DNA of 64,000 bases from Amycolatopsis nigrescens CSC17Ta-90 (GCF_000384315.1 NZ_ARVW01000001.1:877746-941745); one strand, 5' to 3'. Shown: positions 8,657 to 18,737, counted from the first letter of the stretch. Made by a program: numbers and translations. The notes: generated by a model from the sequence alone, not told the origin.

Positions 8657-9718
8657 TCAGTTCTGGAGCAGCCGCCTGACCTCGCGTACGGCGGCGCGGC
8701 CGGCCCGGTTGGCGCCGATGGTGCTCGCGGACGGGCCGTAGCCGACCAGGTGCAGCCGCGGTTCGGCGACCACCCTGGTGCCGTCCATCCTGATGCCGCC
8801 GCCCGGCTCGCGGATCCGCAGCGGCGCCAGGTGGTCGATCGCGGCGCGGAACCCGGTCGCCCACAGGATCACGTCGGCGCGCTGCGTGCTGCCGTCGGGC
8901 CAGACCACACCGTCGGGGGTGATCCGCTCGAACATCGGCCTGCGGTCCAGGATGCCGTCGCGTTGCGCGCGGACCACCTCGGGCGTGCGCGCCAGATCGG
9001 TCACGCTCACCACACTGGCCGGTGGCCTGCCGGCGCGCACCGCGCGATCCACCTTCGCCACCGCCTCCCGGCCCCAGTCCTCGTTGAACGGCTCCTCGCG
9101 GAACACCGGCGGACGGCGGGTGACCCAGGTGGTCTCCCCGGTGACCGCGGCGATCTCGAGCAGCAGCTGGACGGCCGAGGTCCCGCCGCCGACCACGATC
9201 ACCCGCAGGTCCCGGAACTCCTCGGCCCCGGTGTAGTCCGCGGTGTGCAGCTGCCTGCCGGTGAAGGTCTCCTGACCGGGGTAGTGCGGCCAGAACGGCC
9301 GGTCCCAGGTCCCGGTCGCGTTGATCACCGCGCGGGCCGACCAGGTCTCCGCGGCGCTCGCCACCAGCAGCCGCTCGTCTGCACCGCGGCTGACCGAGAG
9401 CACGTCCACCGGCCGCCGCACGGGCAGGTCGAACTCGCGCTCGAAGGCGGCGAAGTACTCGGAGACCACCTCGGACGCCGGCCTGCGCACATCCGGCTCG
9501 CCGAGCGCCATCCCGGGCAGATCGTGCAGCCCGTGCACCTTGCCCAGCACCAGCGACGGCCAGCGGTACTGCCAGGCACCGCCGGCCCGCTTGCCGTGGT
9601 CCAGCAACACGAAGCCGCCGGGCAGCCCGGCGCGGCGCAGAAAGTAGGCGGCCGACAGCCCCGCCTGCCCGGCGCCTACCACCACCACGTCGGTCTCGTG
9701 ATCCGCCTTCGTCTCCAC
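8657..9718 (-). CDS. flavin-dependent monooxygenase / NAD(P)-binding flavoprotein (CzcO-like)
   Basis: A 353-residue single-polypeptide flavoprotein. It carries an FAD-binding VVVVGAGQAGLSAAYFL at the N-terminus and a second NAD(P)-binding GGGTSAVQLL near residue 180, with an ATGF-type motif (WATGFRAAIDHL) towards the end. This is the arrangement of small flavin monooxygenases and CzcO-like oxidoreductases. The start is GTG. It lies downstream of coxG on the same strand with a 70-bp gap and might be cotranscribed with the cox genes. Substrate unknown. Confidence 0.8.
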   Translation of the reverse strand: METKADHETDVVVVGAGQAGLSAAYFLRRAGLPGGFVLLDHGKRAGGAWQYRWPSLVLGKVHGLHDLPGMALGEPDVRRPASEVVSEYFAAFEREFDLPVRRPVDVLSVSRGADERLLVASAAETWSARAVINATGTWDRPFWPHYPGQETFTGRQLHTADYTGAEEFRDLRVIVVGGGTSAVQLLLEIAAVTGETTWVTRRPPVFREEPFNEDWGREAVAKVDRAVRAGRPPASVVSVTDLARTPEVVRAQRDGILDRRPMFERITPDGVVWPDGSTQRADVILWATGFRAAIDHLAPLRIREPGGGIRMDGTRVVAEPRLHLVGYGPSASTIGANRAGRAAVREVRRLLQN

Positions 9719-9788
9719 ACCGGCTTCAACGATCCCCGCCGCCGGGCACTTCCCTCCGCACCCACGACCCCCGTCACACCACCCAGGG

Positions 9789-10445
9789 TCAGCGGCGGCG
9801 GGCGCGGCGGAGGGCGAGCACCGCGAACACGGCGGCGGCCACGGCCAGCACCGGGGCCAGCCGCTTGAGCACCGAGTCGCCGGCGTAGTCGAACAGGTCG
9901 ATCGGCTCGGCCTCCGGCTGCTCCGCCGGTTTCACGCTCTCCAGTTTGGGTTTCGGCGGTGCGACGGGCTCCGGCTCGATTTCCTCCTGCGCCTCGGCGG
10001 CCGGGGCGGCCAGCTTCTCGGACAGACAGGCCGCGAAGGAGTCGAGGAGCTTGCCGCCCACCTCGGAGATCAGCCCGCGGCCGAACTGCGCGGGACGGCC
10101 GGTGATGCTCAGGTCGGTGTCCACCTTGCCCGTGGTCGAACCGCCCTCTTCGGTCAGCGTGAGGGTGACCGTGGCGGCCGCCGTGCCGGCGCCCCTGGCG
10201 TCCTTGCCGGCGGCCTTGACGACCACCTTGCGTGCCGCCTCGTCCTTCGTCACGAACTCGGCAGATCCCTTGTACAGCAGCGAGATCGGCCCGAGCTTGA
10301 CCTTCACGGTGCCCTTGAAACTGTCGCCGTCGACCTCGGTCAGGGTGGCGCCGGGCATGCACGGTGCCACCCGCTCGGGGTCGAGTACCGCCCGCCACAC
10401 CTCGTCCAGGGACGCCGGGACGGTGAACTCGTGCTCCAGCTTCAC
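9789..10445 (-). CDS. coxG: CoxG-like SRPBCC protein
   Basis: A 218-residue protein. Residues 1-150 form a START/SRPBCC fold typical of CO dehydrogenase subunit G (MKLEHEFTVPASLDEVWRAVLDPERVAPCMPGA-type beginning). After a proline-rich linker, a C-terminal hydrophobic segment followed by Arg residues suggests a membrane anchor. CoxG proteins help recruit molybdenum hydroxylases to the membrane. GTG start with AAGGAG 7 bases upstream. A strong hairpin (10480-10532) separates it from coxM, so its expression may be uncoupled from the structural genes. Confidence 0.85.
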   Translation of the reverse strand: MKLEHEFTVPASLDEVWRAVLDPERVAPCMPGATLTEVDGDSFKGTVKVKLGPISLLYKGSAEFVTKDEAARKVVVKAAGKDARGAGTAAATVTLTLTEEGGSTTGKVDTDLSITGRPAQFGRGLISEVGGKLLDSFAACLSEKLAAPAAEAQEEIEPEPVAPPKPKLESVKPAEQPEAEPIDLFDYAGDSVLKRLAPVLAVAAAVFAVLALRRARRR

Positions 10446-10479
10446 CGGCGCACACTCCTTTCTCTCACTGTCCGGAAAC

Positions 10480-10532
10480 GCAGCGAAGGCCACCTTGCCT
10501 GCGTTGAACGCAGCGAAGGTGGCCTTCGCTGC
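10480..10532. terminator. hairpin between coxM and coxG (dispersed palindrome family 2)
   Basis: A perfect 17-bp inverted repeat (10480-10496 with 10516-10532). The loop contains a second short repeat, CTGCGTT with AACGCAG. It starts 6 bp after the coxM stop. The core, CACCTTGCCT followed by TTGAACG and AAGGTG, is shared with the hairpin at 31160-31212, so this is a dispersed element rather than a unique terminator. Confidence 0.7.
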
Positions 10533-10537
10533 AGGTG

Positions 10538-11392
10538 TCAGGCGCTGAGCGCGGCGGTGACGGCGCGGCCGGTGAGTACGCGGGCGAGGTGCTGCCGGTA
10601 CTCGGTGTCCGCGTTGCCGTCCGCGGTCGGGCTGGTGCCCTCGGCGGCGTGCTCCGCGGCGGCGCGGATGGCGTCCGAACCGGCGGACTGACCGAGCAGC
10701 GCCTGCTCCACCGCGGTGGCCCGGACCGGGGTCGCGGCCATGTTCGTCAGCGCGACCCTGGCTTCGGCGATGGCGCCGCCGTCGGCCCGCACGGTCACCG
10801 CGACCGCCACCATCGACCATGCCTGTGCGACCCGGTTGAACTTCTCGTAGTGCGCCGACCAGCCGGTGTGCTTGGGCACCCGCACCTCGACCAGTATCTC
10901 GTCCGCAGCCAGCGAGGTGGTGAAGAAGTCCTGGAAGAACTCGGCCGCGGCCACCGTGCGACGGCCGCCAGGACCGGCCAGCACCATCTCGGCGTCCAGC
11001 GCCAGCGCCGGGGCGAGCAGGTCACCCGCCGGGTCGGCGTGCGCGATCGAACCGCCGAAGGTGCCCCGGTGCCGCACCTGGGGATCGGCCACCGTGTCGG
11101 TCGCCTTGCCCAGCAGCGCGGCGTGTTCGGCGACCAGCGCGTCCCGCTGCACCTCGTAGTGCGTGGTCATCGAGCCGATCACCAGCGCGTCGCCGTCTTC
11201 ACGGATACCGCGCAGCTCGGCCACCTTGCCGAGGTCGACCAGGACGGTCGGCGCGGCCAGCCGCATCCGCAGCACCGGCAGCAGGCTCTGCCCGCCGGCC
11301 AGCACCTTGGCGTCCTCGCCGGCGTCGGCCAGCGCACGGACCGCTTCGTCCACTGTGGACGGAGCCGTGTAGTCGAAGGCGGCGGGGATCAT
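10538..11392 (-). CDS. coxM: FAD-binding subunit of a CO dehydrogenase-like molybdenum hydroxylase
   Basis: A 284-residue protein of the CoxM/CutM family. It has the FAD-binding motifs AGGQSLLPVLRMRL near residue 32 and GTFGGSIAHADPAGDL near residue 108, which is the TIGGN-type pocket. It would pass electrons from the [2Fe-2S] subunit to an acceptor. Its ATG overlaps the coxL stop (ATGA), so the L and M subunits are made together. The gene contains one of the GTCCACTGTGGAC palindromes (11348). Confidence 0.92.
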   Translation of the reverse strand: MIPAAFDYTAPSTVDEAVRALADAGEDAKVLAGGQSLLPVLRMRLAAPTVLVDLGKVAELRGIREDGDALVIGSMTTHYEVQRDALVAEHAALLGKATDTVADPQVRHRGTFGGSIAHADPAGDLLAPALALDAEMVLAGPGGRRTVAAAEFFQDFFTTSLAADEILVEVRVPKHTGWSAHYEKFNRVAQAWSMVAVAVTVRADGGAIAEARVALTNMAATPVRATAVEQALLGQSAGSDAIRAAAEHAAEGTSPTADGNADTEYRQHLARVLTGRAVTAALSA

Positions 11393-13827
11393 CGGGCACC
11401 TCCAGCGGCGTCGATCGAACCGAGCCCGCCACCGGGTTCGGTACCTGCTCCGCCCTCCGCGGTGCTGCCGCGATGGATCGCGGACCACACCCGCATCGGG
11501 CTCAACGGCATCTCGATCTCGTTCACCCCGAGATGGCGCACCGCGTCGATCACCGAGTTGACCACCGCCGGGGTGGCCGCGATCGTGCCGGCCTCGCCGA
11601 CTCCCTTGACGCCAAGCGGGTTCGTCGTGGACGGCGTCTCGGTGCGGTCGGTGACGAACGAGGGCAGGTCCGCCGCCGATGGCAGCAGGTAGTCGGCGAA
11701 GGTGCCCGTGGTCAGGGTGCCCGACTCGTCGTGCACCGCCTCCTCGAACAGGGCCTGCGCGATGCCCTGGGCGAGCCCGCCGTGCACCTGCCCCTCCACG
11801 ATCAGCGGGTTGACCACCGCGCCGACGTCGTCGACGCAGACGTACTTGCGCAGCGCGACCCGACCGGTCTCGGTGTCCACCTCGGCCGCGCAGAGGTGCG
11901 TGCCGTGCGGGAAGGAGAAGTTCTCCGGGTCGTAGACGGCCTCCGAGTCCAGCGTGGGCTCCACCCCGTCCGGCAGGTCGTGCGCGGCGAACACGGCCAG
12001 TGCGACGTCCTGGATCGTGGTCGCGGACTCGGTGCCCCGCACGGAGAACTTGCCGGCGCCGAACTCCAGGTCGTCCTCCGCGCACTCCATCATGTGCGCG
12101 GCGATGGTGCGGGCCTTGGCGATCACCTTCTCCGCCGCCTTGACCAGCGCGATACCGCCGACGGCCAGCGAACGCGAGCCGTAGGTGTCCAGCCCCTTGT
12201 GCGAGGAGTGGGTGTCGCCGTGCAGCACCTCCACGTCCTCGAAGGCCACGCCGAGCTGGTCGGCCACGATCTGGCTCCACGCCGTCTCATGTCCCTGGCC
12301 GTGCGCCGAGGCGCCGGTGATCACCTCGACCTTGCCGCTGGGCAGCATCCGGATCGCCCCGTGCTCCCAGCCGCCGGCACCGTAGTCCAGCGAGCCGAGC
12401 ACCCTGGACGGGGCGAGCCCGCACATCTCGGTGAAGGTGGAGATGCCGATCCCGAGCTGGACCGGGTCGCCGCTCTCCCGGCGTTCCTTCTGCTCGCGCC
12501 GCAGCCCGTCGTAGTCGAAGAGCTCCTTGGCCTTCGCGGTGGCCGCCTCGTAGTTGCCCGAGTCGTAGGTGAGCGTGGAAACGGTGGTGTACGGGAACTC
12601 CTCGTGGGAGATCCAATTCTTCTCCCGCAGCTCCAACGGTTCCATGCCGAGCTCCGCGGCGAGCTCGTCCATCATCCGCTCGATGCCGAAGGTGGCCTCC
12701 GGGCGGCCGGCGCCGCGGTAGGCGTCGGTCAGCGTGGTGTTGGTGAACACGTTGGTGCAGGCGAAGTGGTACGCCGGGATCTTGTAGATCGCGTTGAACA
12801 TGAACGCGCCGAGGATCGGCACCCCTGGGCCGACCAGGCCGAGGTAGGCGCCCATGTCGGCGAGCAGCTCCACCTTCAGCCCGGTGACCTTGCCGTCCCT
12901 GGTCGAGGTGATGGTGATGTCCTGGATCTGGTCGCGGCCGTGGTGCGCGGCGAGCATCGTCTCCGTGCGCGACTCGGTCCACTTCACCGGCTTGCCGAGC
13001 TTCTGCGCCACCAGCAGCGACATCGTCTCCTCGGGCAGCACCGCGATCTTGCCGCCGAAACCGCCGCCGACGTCCGGCGCGATCACGCGCAGCCGGTGCT
13101 CGGGAATGCCGAGGGTGAGCGCGCACATGGTCTTCAGGATGTGCGGCACCTGGGTGGCCGACCACATGGTCAGCTGCGCGGCGGTCGGGTCCACCACGCA
13201 GGACCGCGGCTCCATGAACGCCGGCACCAGGCGCTGCTGGCGGAACCGCCGCTTGACGGTCACCTCGGCGTTCGCGATCGCCTCGTCCACGCTGCCACCG
13301 GAACCGGCCTCGGCGGAGTCGAAGACCCACAGTGCGTTGCGGTTGGTGCCCAGCTCCTCGTGCACCAGCGGGGCGCCTTCGGCCAGCGCGTTCTCCAGGC
13401 CCAGCACCACCGGCAGCTCTTCGTAGTCGACGTCGATCAGTTCCAGCGCGTCCTGCGCCTCGGCCGCGGTGCGCGCGGCGACCACCGCCACCCCTTCACC
13501 GGCGAAGTTCACCGTGTCCGCGGCCAGGATCGGGCGGCGGGGGTGCTTCATGTCCGGGGTGATCGGCCAGGCGCAGGGCAGCGCGACCGAGCCGTCCGGA
13601 TCCAGGTCGGTCGCGGTGTAGACGGCCACCACACCCGGTGCCCGCTTCGCCTCGGTGACGTCGATCGAGCTGATCCTGGCGTGCGCCATCGGGCTGCGCA
13701 GCACCGCGAGGTGCAGCATCCCGGGCAAGGTCAGGTTGTCGGTCCAGCGGGTGCGGCCGGTGATCAGCCGCGCGTCCTCCTTGCGGAGCCTGGACTTGCC
13801 TACCTCGGGTTCGAGGGTGGAGGTCAT
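11389..13827 (-). CDS. coxL: molybdopterin-binding large subunit, form II CoxL-like
   Basis: An 812-residue xanthine dehydrogenase-family molybdenum subunit, about the usual CoxL length. The active-site loop reads AYRGAGR at about residues 369-375, the form II signature. The true CO-oxidising form I enzymes carry AYXCSFR instead. Other visible features are GGGFGGK (MPT binding) and the C-terminal GVKGVGEAG with the catalytic Glu. The real substrate is therefore probably not CO. The ATG at 13827 overlaps the coxS stop; an in-frame GTG one codon earlier is possible. Confidence 0.92.
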   Translation of the reverse strand: MTSTLEPEVGKSRLRKEDARLITGRTRWTDNLTLPGMLHLAVLRSPMAHARISSIDVTEAKRAPGVVAVYTATDLDPDGSVALPCAWPITPDMKHPRRPILAADTVNFAGEGVAVVAARTAAEAQDALELIDVDYEELPVVLGLENALAEGAPLVHEELGTNRNALWVFDSAEAGSGGSVDEAIANAEVTVKRRFRQQRLVPAFMEPRSCVVDPTAAQLTMWSATQVPHILKTMCALTLGIPEHRLRVIAPDVGGGFGGKIAVLPEETMSLLVAQKLGKPVKWTESRTETMLAAHHGRDQIQDITITSTRDGKVTGLKVELLADMGAYLGLVGPGVPILGAFMFNAIYKIPAYHFACTNVFTNTTLTDAYRGAGRPEATFGIERMMDELAAELGMEPLELREKNWISHEEFPYTTVSTLTYDSGNYEAATAKAKELFDYDGLRREQKERRESGDPVQLGIGISTFTEMCGLAPSRVLGSLDYGAGGWEHGAIRMLPSGKVEVITGASAHGQGHETAWSQIVADQLGVAFEDVEVLHGDTHSSHKGLDTYGSRSLAVGGIALVKAAEKVIAKARTIAAHMMECAEDDLEFGAGKFSVRGTESATTIQDVALAVFAAHDLPDGVEPTLDSEAVYDPENFSFPHGTHLCAAEVDTETGRVALRKYVCVDDVGAVVNPLIVEGQVHGGLAQGIAQALFEEAVHDESGTLTTGTFADYLLPSAADLPSFVTDRTETPSTTNPLGVKGVGEAGTIAATPAVVNSVIDAVRHLGVNEIEMPLSPMRVWSAIHRGSTAEGGAGTEPGGGLGSIDAAGGAR

Positions 13828-14381
13828 CACTCACCACCCCCGCCGACCCGCGAAGCCGTGTCGGCGGCCGTTCCGGTCCCCACGTCCTCGGTGATTCTCT
13901 CCGCGTCCGGCCCGGCGCCGGGTCGCATCTGGTGCGCCGCGTCGCGCACCGCGCGCACGATGTTCTGGTAGCCGGTGCACCGGCACAGGTTGCCTTCGAG
14001 ACCCTCGCGGACCGCCTTCTCGTCCGGATCGGGATTCTCCGCGAGCAGGTCGATCGACTGCATGATCATGCCGGGCGTGCAGAACCCGCACTGCAGCGCG
14101 TGGTTGTCGTGGAAGGCCTGCTGGACCGGATGCAACTGGCCGTCCCTGGCCAGTCCTTCGACCGTGGTTACCTCGTGGCCGTCGGCCTGGACCGCGAGCA
14201 CCGAACAGGACTTCACGCTGTGCCCGTCGAGATGGACGGTGCAGGCGCCGCAGTTGCTGGTGTCGCAGCCGACCACGGTGCCGACCTTGCCCAGACGTTC
14301 ACGCAGATGGTGCACGAGCAAGGTGCGGGGCTCGACATCGTCGGTGTAGCTGGTTCCATCCACGTTGACGGTGATGCGCAT
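13827..14381 (-). CDS. coxS: [2Fe-2S] subunit of the CO dehydrogenase-like enzyme
   Basis: A 184-residue iron-sulfur protein. The plant-type cluster is formed by [21 protein letters not shown], written here as CxxxxCxxC plus a distal Cys. The second cluster is formed by CGFCTPGM and CRCTGY. Typical CoxS proteins are about 160 residues; this one has an extra Gly/Asp-rich C-terminal tail of about 30. It overlaps coxL by TGATG. A 169-bp gap separates it from xdhC upstream, so a promoter may lie there. Confidence 0.93.
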   Translation of the reverse strand: MRITVNVDGTSYTDDVEPRTLLVHHLRERLGKVGTVVGCDTSNCGACTVHLDGHSVKSCSVLAVQADGHEVTTVEGLARDGQLHPVQQAFHDNHALQCGFCTPGMIMQSIDLLAENPDPDEKAVREGLEGNLCRCTGYQNIVRAVRDAAHQMRPGAGPDAERITEDVGTGTAADTASRVGGGGE

Positions 14382-14550
14382 CGGGCCTCCAGTGGTGGGA
14401 GCTGGCGGTGATCGTGCTCACACAGGAGCGTGCTACTTCAACCCCGCCGGGACAACCCCCGCCCTGGTGACCCGTTCGCGCAGCACTCCGCAGGTGCGGC
14501 GGCAACTCGATCATCGACCCGAATACGCGGAACTCGCCGCGCTGCTGCCC

Positions 14551-15663
14551 TCAGCCGTGGATGCGCCCCGCGAGGTCGGTCAGCCGCCTGCCGCCGCCGC
14601 CCCAGCGGAGCGCGACGATCTCCGCGGCGATCGACACCGCGGTCTCCTCCGGGGTGCGCGCGCCGAGATCCAGCCCGATCGGTGAAGCGAGCCCCTCCAG
14701 CTCCGCCTCCGTCAGCCCGGCGTCGCGCAACCGCGAAAAGCGGTCGTGGTGGGTCTTCCGCGAACCCATCGCGCCGACGTAGCCGACGTCCAGGCGCAGC
14801 GCGACCTCCAGCAGCGGCACGTCGAACTTCGGGTCGTGGGTGAGCACCGCGATCGCGGTGCGCCGGTCCACCCTGCCCGCCTCGGCCTCGGCGCGGAGAT
14901 AGCGGTGCGGCCAGTCCACCACCACCTCGTGCGCCTCCGGGAACCGGCTGGTGGTGGCGAAGACCGGACGGGCGTCGCAGACGGTGACCTGGTATCCGAG
15001 GTAGGCGCCCATCTTGGCCATCGCGGCCGCGAAGTCGATCGCGCCGAAGACCAGCAGCCGGGGCGGCGGCTCGAAGGAGTTCACGAACACCGTCATGCCC
15101 TCGCCGCGGCGCTGGCCGTCCGGGCCGTAGTGCAGCACCCCGGTGCGGCCCCCGGCGAGCATGCCGCGAGCGTCGTCGGCGACGGCGTCGTTCATCCGGG
15201 TGGAGCCCAGCGTGCCGGCCACCCGGTCCGGCCAGATGATCAGGTGCCGCCCGAGCAGGCCGGCCTCCTCGTGCTCCACCACGGTCACCACCGCGACCGG
15301 TTCTCCCCGGCGCACCGACTCGACCACGTCACCCAGCTCGGGAAGGGTCTCCGAGTCCACCCGCTCCACGTAGACGTCGATGATCCCGCCGCAGGTGAGC
15401 CCGACCGCGAACGCGTCGTCGTCGGTTACCCCGTACCGCTGCAGCACCGGGGTGCCGTCCGCGACCACCTGCTGGGCCAGCTCGTAGACCGCGCCTTCCA
15501 CGCAGCCGCCGGAAACGCTGCCCACCACCTCACCCCCGGCGCCGACCAGCATCGCCGCGCCGGGCGCGCGGGGCGCCGACGAGAAGGTGGCCACCACGGT
15601 GCCGAGGCCGACCACTTCGCCGTCTTGCCAGCGCCGGTACAGCTCGTCCAGGACGTCATGCAT
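14551..15663 (-). CDS. xdhC: XdhC/CoxI family molybdenum cofactor maturation protein
   Basis: A 370-residue protein with the N-terminal XdhC_CoxI domain (GSVSGGCVEGAVYE and GLTCGGIIDVYVE, the Cys residues thought to handle the sulfurated cofactor) and a C-terminal Rossmann domain (LLVFGAIDFAAAMAKMG). Such proteins insert the sulfurated molybdenum cofactor into xanthine dehydrogenase-family enzymes. It overlaps the upstream VWA gene by 8 bp and precedes coxS, so it most probably serves this enzyme. Confidence 0.9.
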   Translation of the reverse strand: MHDVLDELYRRWQDGEVVGLGTVVATFSSAPRAPGAAMLVGAGGEVVGSVSGGCVEGAVYELAQQVVADGTPVLQRYGVTDDDAFAVGLTCGGIIDVYVERVDSETLPELGDVVESVRRGEPVAVVTVVEHEEAGLLGRHLIIWPDRVAGTLGSTRMNDAVADDARGMLAGGRTGVLHYGPDGQRRGEGMTVFVNSFEPPPRLLVFGAIDFAAAMAKMGAYLGYQVTVCDARPVFATTSRFPEAHEVVVDWPHRYLRAEAEAGRVDRRTAIAVLTHDPKFDVPLLEVALRLDVGYVGAMGSRKTHHDRFSRLRDAGLTEAELEGLASPIGLDLGARTPEETAVSIAAEIVALRWGGGGRRLTDLAGRIHG

Positions 15664-16774
15664 CACGAATCTCCCGCAACAGTAGTTCCAGTGTGCGCAG
15701 GCTGTGGCCGGCCAGCAGCCGGTCGATATGCGGCAGCGCCACCGCGATCCCGGACTGGACCGGCTGGTAGCCGTCCCGCCCGGCATGCGGGTTCACCCAG
15801 AACACAGCGTGCGCCAATCTCCGCATTCGTGCCAACTGCTCGCCGAGCAGGGCGGGGTCGCCGCGCTCCCAGCCGTCGGAGAACACGGTGACCACCGCGC
15901 GCCGGGCGACCCCGCGCTGGCCCCAGCGGTCCAGGAAGATCCGCAGCGTCTCGCCGAGCCGGGTGCCGCCGGCGAAATCGGCAACCGCGTTGCCCGCGGC
16001 CAGCATCGCGCGTTCCGGGTCCCGCTGGCGCAGCTGGCGCGAAACCCTGGTCAGCCTGGTGCCGAGGGTGAAGACCTCGACGGTGGCCGGTGCCCGCCGC
16101 ACCACGACGTGGGCGAAGCGGAGCAGCGCGTCCGCGTACGGGCTCATCGATCCGGAAACATCCAGCAGCAGCACCACTTTGCGCGGGCGGCGGGCGCGGC
16201 GGCGGTGTGCCGGCCGGACCGGCTCTCCCCCGGCGGCGAGCATCGCGCGCAGCGTGCGGCCGGGGTCCAGCTGCCCGCGGTTCGCCGGCCTGCGGCGCGA
16301 CGACCGCCGCGTCGGCGGCTCGGGCCGCAGCACCGCGAGCAGCTCACGCAGGTGGATCCGCTCGGCCACGGACAGCTCGCTCAGGTCCCGGCGGCGCAGC
16401 ACCTCGGTGTCACTGGCCGCGGTCGGCAGCTGATCGGCGTCAGCGCCTGCCTGGCCGCTGTCGGCCCCCTGCGCCGACAGCGACGCGATCCGCACCTGTT
16501 TCGGCTTCGGCTTCGTGCCGGCCACCAGCCCCGGCGTGTCCACCGAGAACCACTGCGCGAAGGCGTCGTCGTAGCGGGGTAGGTCGTCCGGGTCCGCGCA
16601 CAACGTCAACCGCCCCGCCCAGTACAGCTGCGTCACGTCCCCCACGTCGAGCTCACCCACCGCCGCCAGATACGCCTCCACCCGCACCGGCCCGCACTGC
16701 ACCCCGGCCTCACGCAACGCCGTCGCGAAGCCGACCAGCCCCGGCAACGGATCTCGCGGGTCGTTCGTGCCCAT
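15656..16774 (-). CDS. coxE: VWA domain protein, CoxE-like
   Basis: A 372-residue protein. Its C-terminal half is a von Willebrand A domain with the metal-ion site DVSGSMSPYAD, preceded by an Arg-rich linker (RRSSRRRPANRGQ). CoxE partners with a MoxR-type AAA ATPase, CoxD, in maturing the active site of CoxL. The start at 16774 (MGTNDPRD) gives the family length. The only MoxR gene in the window is 6 kb away at 22485-23363, beyond the ESX cassette. Confidence 0.85.
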   Translation of the reverse strand: MGTNDPRDPLPGLVGFATALREAGVQCGPVRVEAYLAAVGELDVGDVTQLYWAGRLTLCADPDDLPRYDDAFAQWFSVDTPGLVAGTKPKPKQVRIASLSAQGADSGQAGADADQLPTAASDTEVLRRRDLSELSVAERIHLRELLAVLRPEPPTRRSSRRRPANRGQLDPGRTLRAMLAAGGEPVRPAHRRRARRPRKVVLLLDVSGSMSPYADALLRFAHVVVRRAPATVEVFTLGTRLTRVSRQLRQRDPERAMLAAGNAVADFAGGTRLGETLRIFLDRWGQRGVARRAVVTVFSDGWERGDPALLGEQLARMRRLAHAVFWVNPHAGRDGYQPVQSGIAVALPHIDRLLAGHSLRTLELLLREIRDA

Positions 16775-16924
16775 CCGTCCATTGTCCCCCGCCCCGCCCA
16801 CCCCGGGTACTGGCCGACCCCACAACCCGGCCGGGCTCCCCGCCCTCCAGCCCCGTCGTTTCCCACAGTCCCCGGCCGGTTCCACGGCTACCCTGGCAAA
16901 TCGATCAAGCACGGGGGGAGTCCG

Positions 16925-17563
16925 ATGCGGGCGAGATGGTTATGGGCGGCGGCGGTCTTGCTGCTCCACGGTTGTAGCTCCAGCACGAGCGGTACAGCGG
17001 CGCCCGCCGACGCACCTGCACCCGCGTCAGAGGCTTCGCCGGTGCCCAGTACGCCACCGGGTTTCGTCCACCGGCTGCCGGCGGACAACTGCGAGGCATA
17101 CGTTCCGGCGGATGAGCTGACGCGCCTGCTGAAGGAAACCGTCCAGCTGCTGAACGACAACTACTCCGGCAAACCGGAGATCGGGCACGAGTTCCTGACC
17201 TGCCGCTGGACGGGCACCTCGAGGATCCCGGACAAGGACATCGGGGTCTACAGCCGCACCATAAGCCTGACCTTCGAGCGGACGGGCGTGACGGCCGCCA
17301 AAACCGAGGAGGAAGCGATCCGGCAGGCCGGCAGGTCATTCGAAGATTGGTTCTCGCCCGCGAAGTGGCGCCGCGTCGAGGTCCACGGTACCGACCGGGC
17401 TGCCCGCCACAACTTGGAGCCCGAACGGTCGATCATCCTCGGTCTCCTGGCCGAGAACGTCCGGTTCCAGGTCGACTACAGCAACCCGGACCTGCCCCAG
17501 GAGCAGGTCGAGAAGGAAGGCCTCGGACTCGCCGCGATGATGATCGACCAGCTGAAACGGTGA
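16925..17563 (+). CDS. lipoprotein of unknown function
   Basis: A 212-residue secreted lipoprotein. The signal peptide ends in a lipobox LLHGC with the acylated Cys at residue 17, followed by a Ser/Ala/Pro linker and a globular domain starting at NCEAYVPADEL. It resembles the DUF3558-type lipoproteins that accompany ESX cassettes in Pseudonocardiaceae, but conservation is weaker than in the gene at 18102. It is divergent from coxE and is probably the first gene of the ESX cassette. Confidence 0.7.
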   Translation: MRARWLWAAAVLLLHGCSSSTSGTAAPADAPAPASEASPVPSTPPGFVHRLPADNCEAYVPADELTRLLKETVQLLNDNYSGKPEIGHEFLTCRWTGTSRIPDKDIGVYSRTISLTFERTGVTAAKTEEEAIRQAGRSFEDWFSPAKWRRVEVHGTDRAARHNLEPERSIILGLLAENVRFQVDYSNPDLPQEQVEKEGLGLAAMMIDQLKR

Positions 17564-17661
17564 TCAACATCGAGATGCCCCGAACCGGCCTTTCACCGGG
17601 GAACGATCCGCTACCCTGGCACGTCAGAGGGTCACCGCTGGACGCAAAGGGGAGACGGGTA

Positions 17662-18105
17662 ATGGCTGAGCAAGGGTTCGGAGCGGTCGGCCAGGCCGTA
17701 GCGTCCGCGCAGAACATCCTGGCCGACTTCGTCCCCTGGGAGAACGAGCCGAGACCCCTCGCCGGCGGCGTCTCCGGCGGCTTCACCTTCCCCAGCGCGG
17801 ACGACATCGAAGAACTGCTCGGCCTGTGGCGCGCCCGCGCCGAAAGCATCGCCAAGCGCGGATCCATCGTCGAACAGCTCATCGGCAACCTTGGCGTCGC
17901 TCGCCCGGCTCCGGACGACGCCAGTAACGGCTTCCAGAAGACCTTCGCCGACTGCTTGGCCAAACTCCAGGAGCAGCATGACTCGATGCTCGCCTACATC
18001 CAGGAATACATAGCCAAGCTGGAAACCGCCAAGACGGAGAAGCAGACGGGCGAACAGAACGCCGCGGAGGCGGCCAGCAAAGCGGGCGGGGATTCCGGCC
18101 AGTGA
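17662..18105 (+). CDS. small helical protein of the ESX cassette
   Basis: A 147-residue soluble protein without a signal peptide, predicted mostly helical with a charged C-terminal coiled-coil-like tail rich in Lys, Glu and Ala. The segment FPSADDIEELLGLWRARAE resembles the hypothetical proteins found between DUF3558 and PPE-like genes in related genomes. It may be an ESX substrate or structural partner; I cannot assign a family. The ATG at 17662 follows a GGGGAGACGGGT ribosome-binding region, and the stop overlaps the next GTG (GTGA). Confidence 0.65.
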   Translation: MAEQGFGAVGQAVASAQNILADFVPWENEPRPLAGGVSGGFTFPSADDIEELLGLWRARAESIAKRGSIVEQLIGNLGVARPAPDDASNGFQKTFADCLAKLQEQHDSMLAYIQEYIAKLETAKTEKQTGEQNAAEAASKAGGDSGQ

Positions 18106-18737
18106 GGACCCGACGCAAGCTGGCGATGTCCGCGCTCGGCATCGCACTCGCCACCATCCTGATCGGCTGTTCGCAGCCCGTCGGCGGGACCCCGGAGGCC
18201 ACGCCTTCGACCGGGGCAAGCTCGGCAGGGCCGGCCAGGCCGGAGATCCCCAGGGTCAGCCGGCCGCTCAACGCGGATCCGTACCTAGCGAAGCCGTGCG
18301 AGCTCGTGCCGACCGAAATCGTCACCGAACTCGGTTTTTCCGGTCCTGGCTCGACCAACCCGGCATACGAACTCGCCCCGCCGGGCATGACGGACGGACC
18401 TAGTTGCAGTTGGGGCGCATCGCCTGGGCAGACAATGGGTTTGGTGATCGAAACCAAACTGCGCGAACTGAGCTTGGGCGGACTCAGCGGTATCTACAGC
18501 TTGCACGACCAAGGGCGATTCACCTTCATCGAACCGACGGAGGTTTCGGGATACCCGGCTGTACACGCCGACTTCACGGACCGGCGGAAATTCGGCAGTT
18601 GCCGGATCTACTTCGGAGCAGCCGATGACTTGGCAATTCTGGCCAGCATCGGGGCATACACGAACAAGACCCAGTCCTGCGAGGCGGCCACGAAAATCGC
18701 GGACGGCATAATAAAGAAGCTGCAAGGGGGCGCATGA
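18102..18737 (+). CDS. DUF3558 lipoprotein
   Basis: A 211-residue lipoprotein with a signal peptide ending in the lipobox LIGC (Cys at residue 23). It shows the DUF3558 pattern: an early CELVPTEIVTELG segment, a SCSWG, a central SGYPAV and a late paired Cys. Its base composition is clearly lower in GC than neighbouring genes (18.3-18.75 kb), as often seen in these cassettes. GTG start overlapping the previous stop; its own stop overlaps the next ATG (ATGA). Function unknown. Confidence 0.8.
   Translation: MRTRRKLAMSALGIALATILIGCSQPVGGTPEATPSTGASSAGPARPEIPRVSRPLNADPYLAKPCELVPTEIVTELGFSGPGSTNPAYELAPPGMTDGPSCSWGASPGQTMGLVIETKLRELSLGGLSGIYSLHDQGRFTFIEPTEVSGYPAVHADFTDRRKFGSCRIYFGAADDLAILASIGAYTNKTQSCEAATKIADGIIKKLQGGA

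Noticed and set aside
11473..13971. 832-residue open frame opposite coxL
   Set aside because: Third-position GC shadow of coxL; composition is His/Arg/Gly-rich and lacks any motif.
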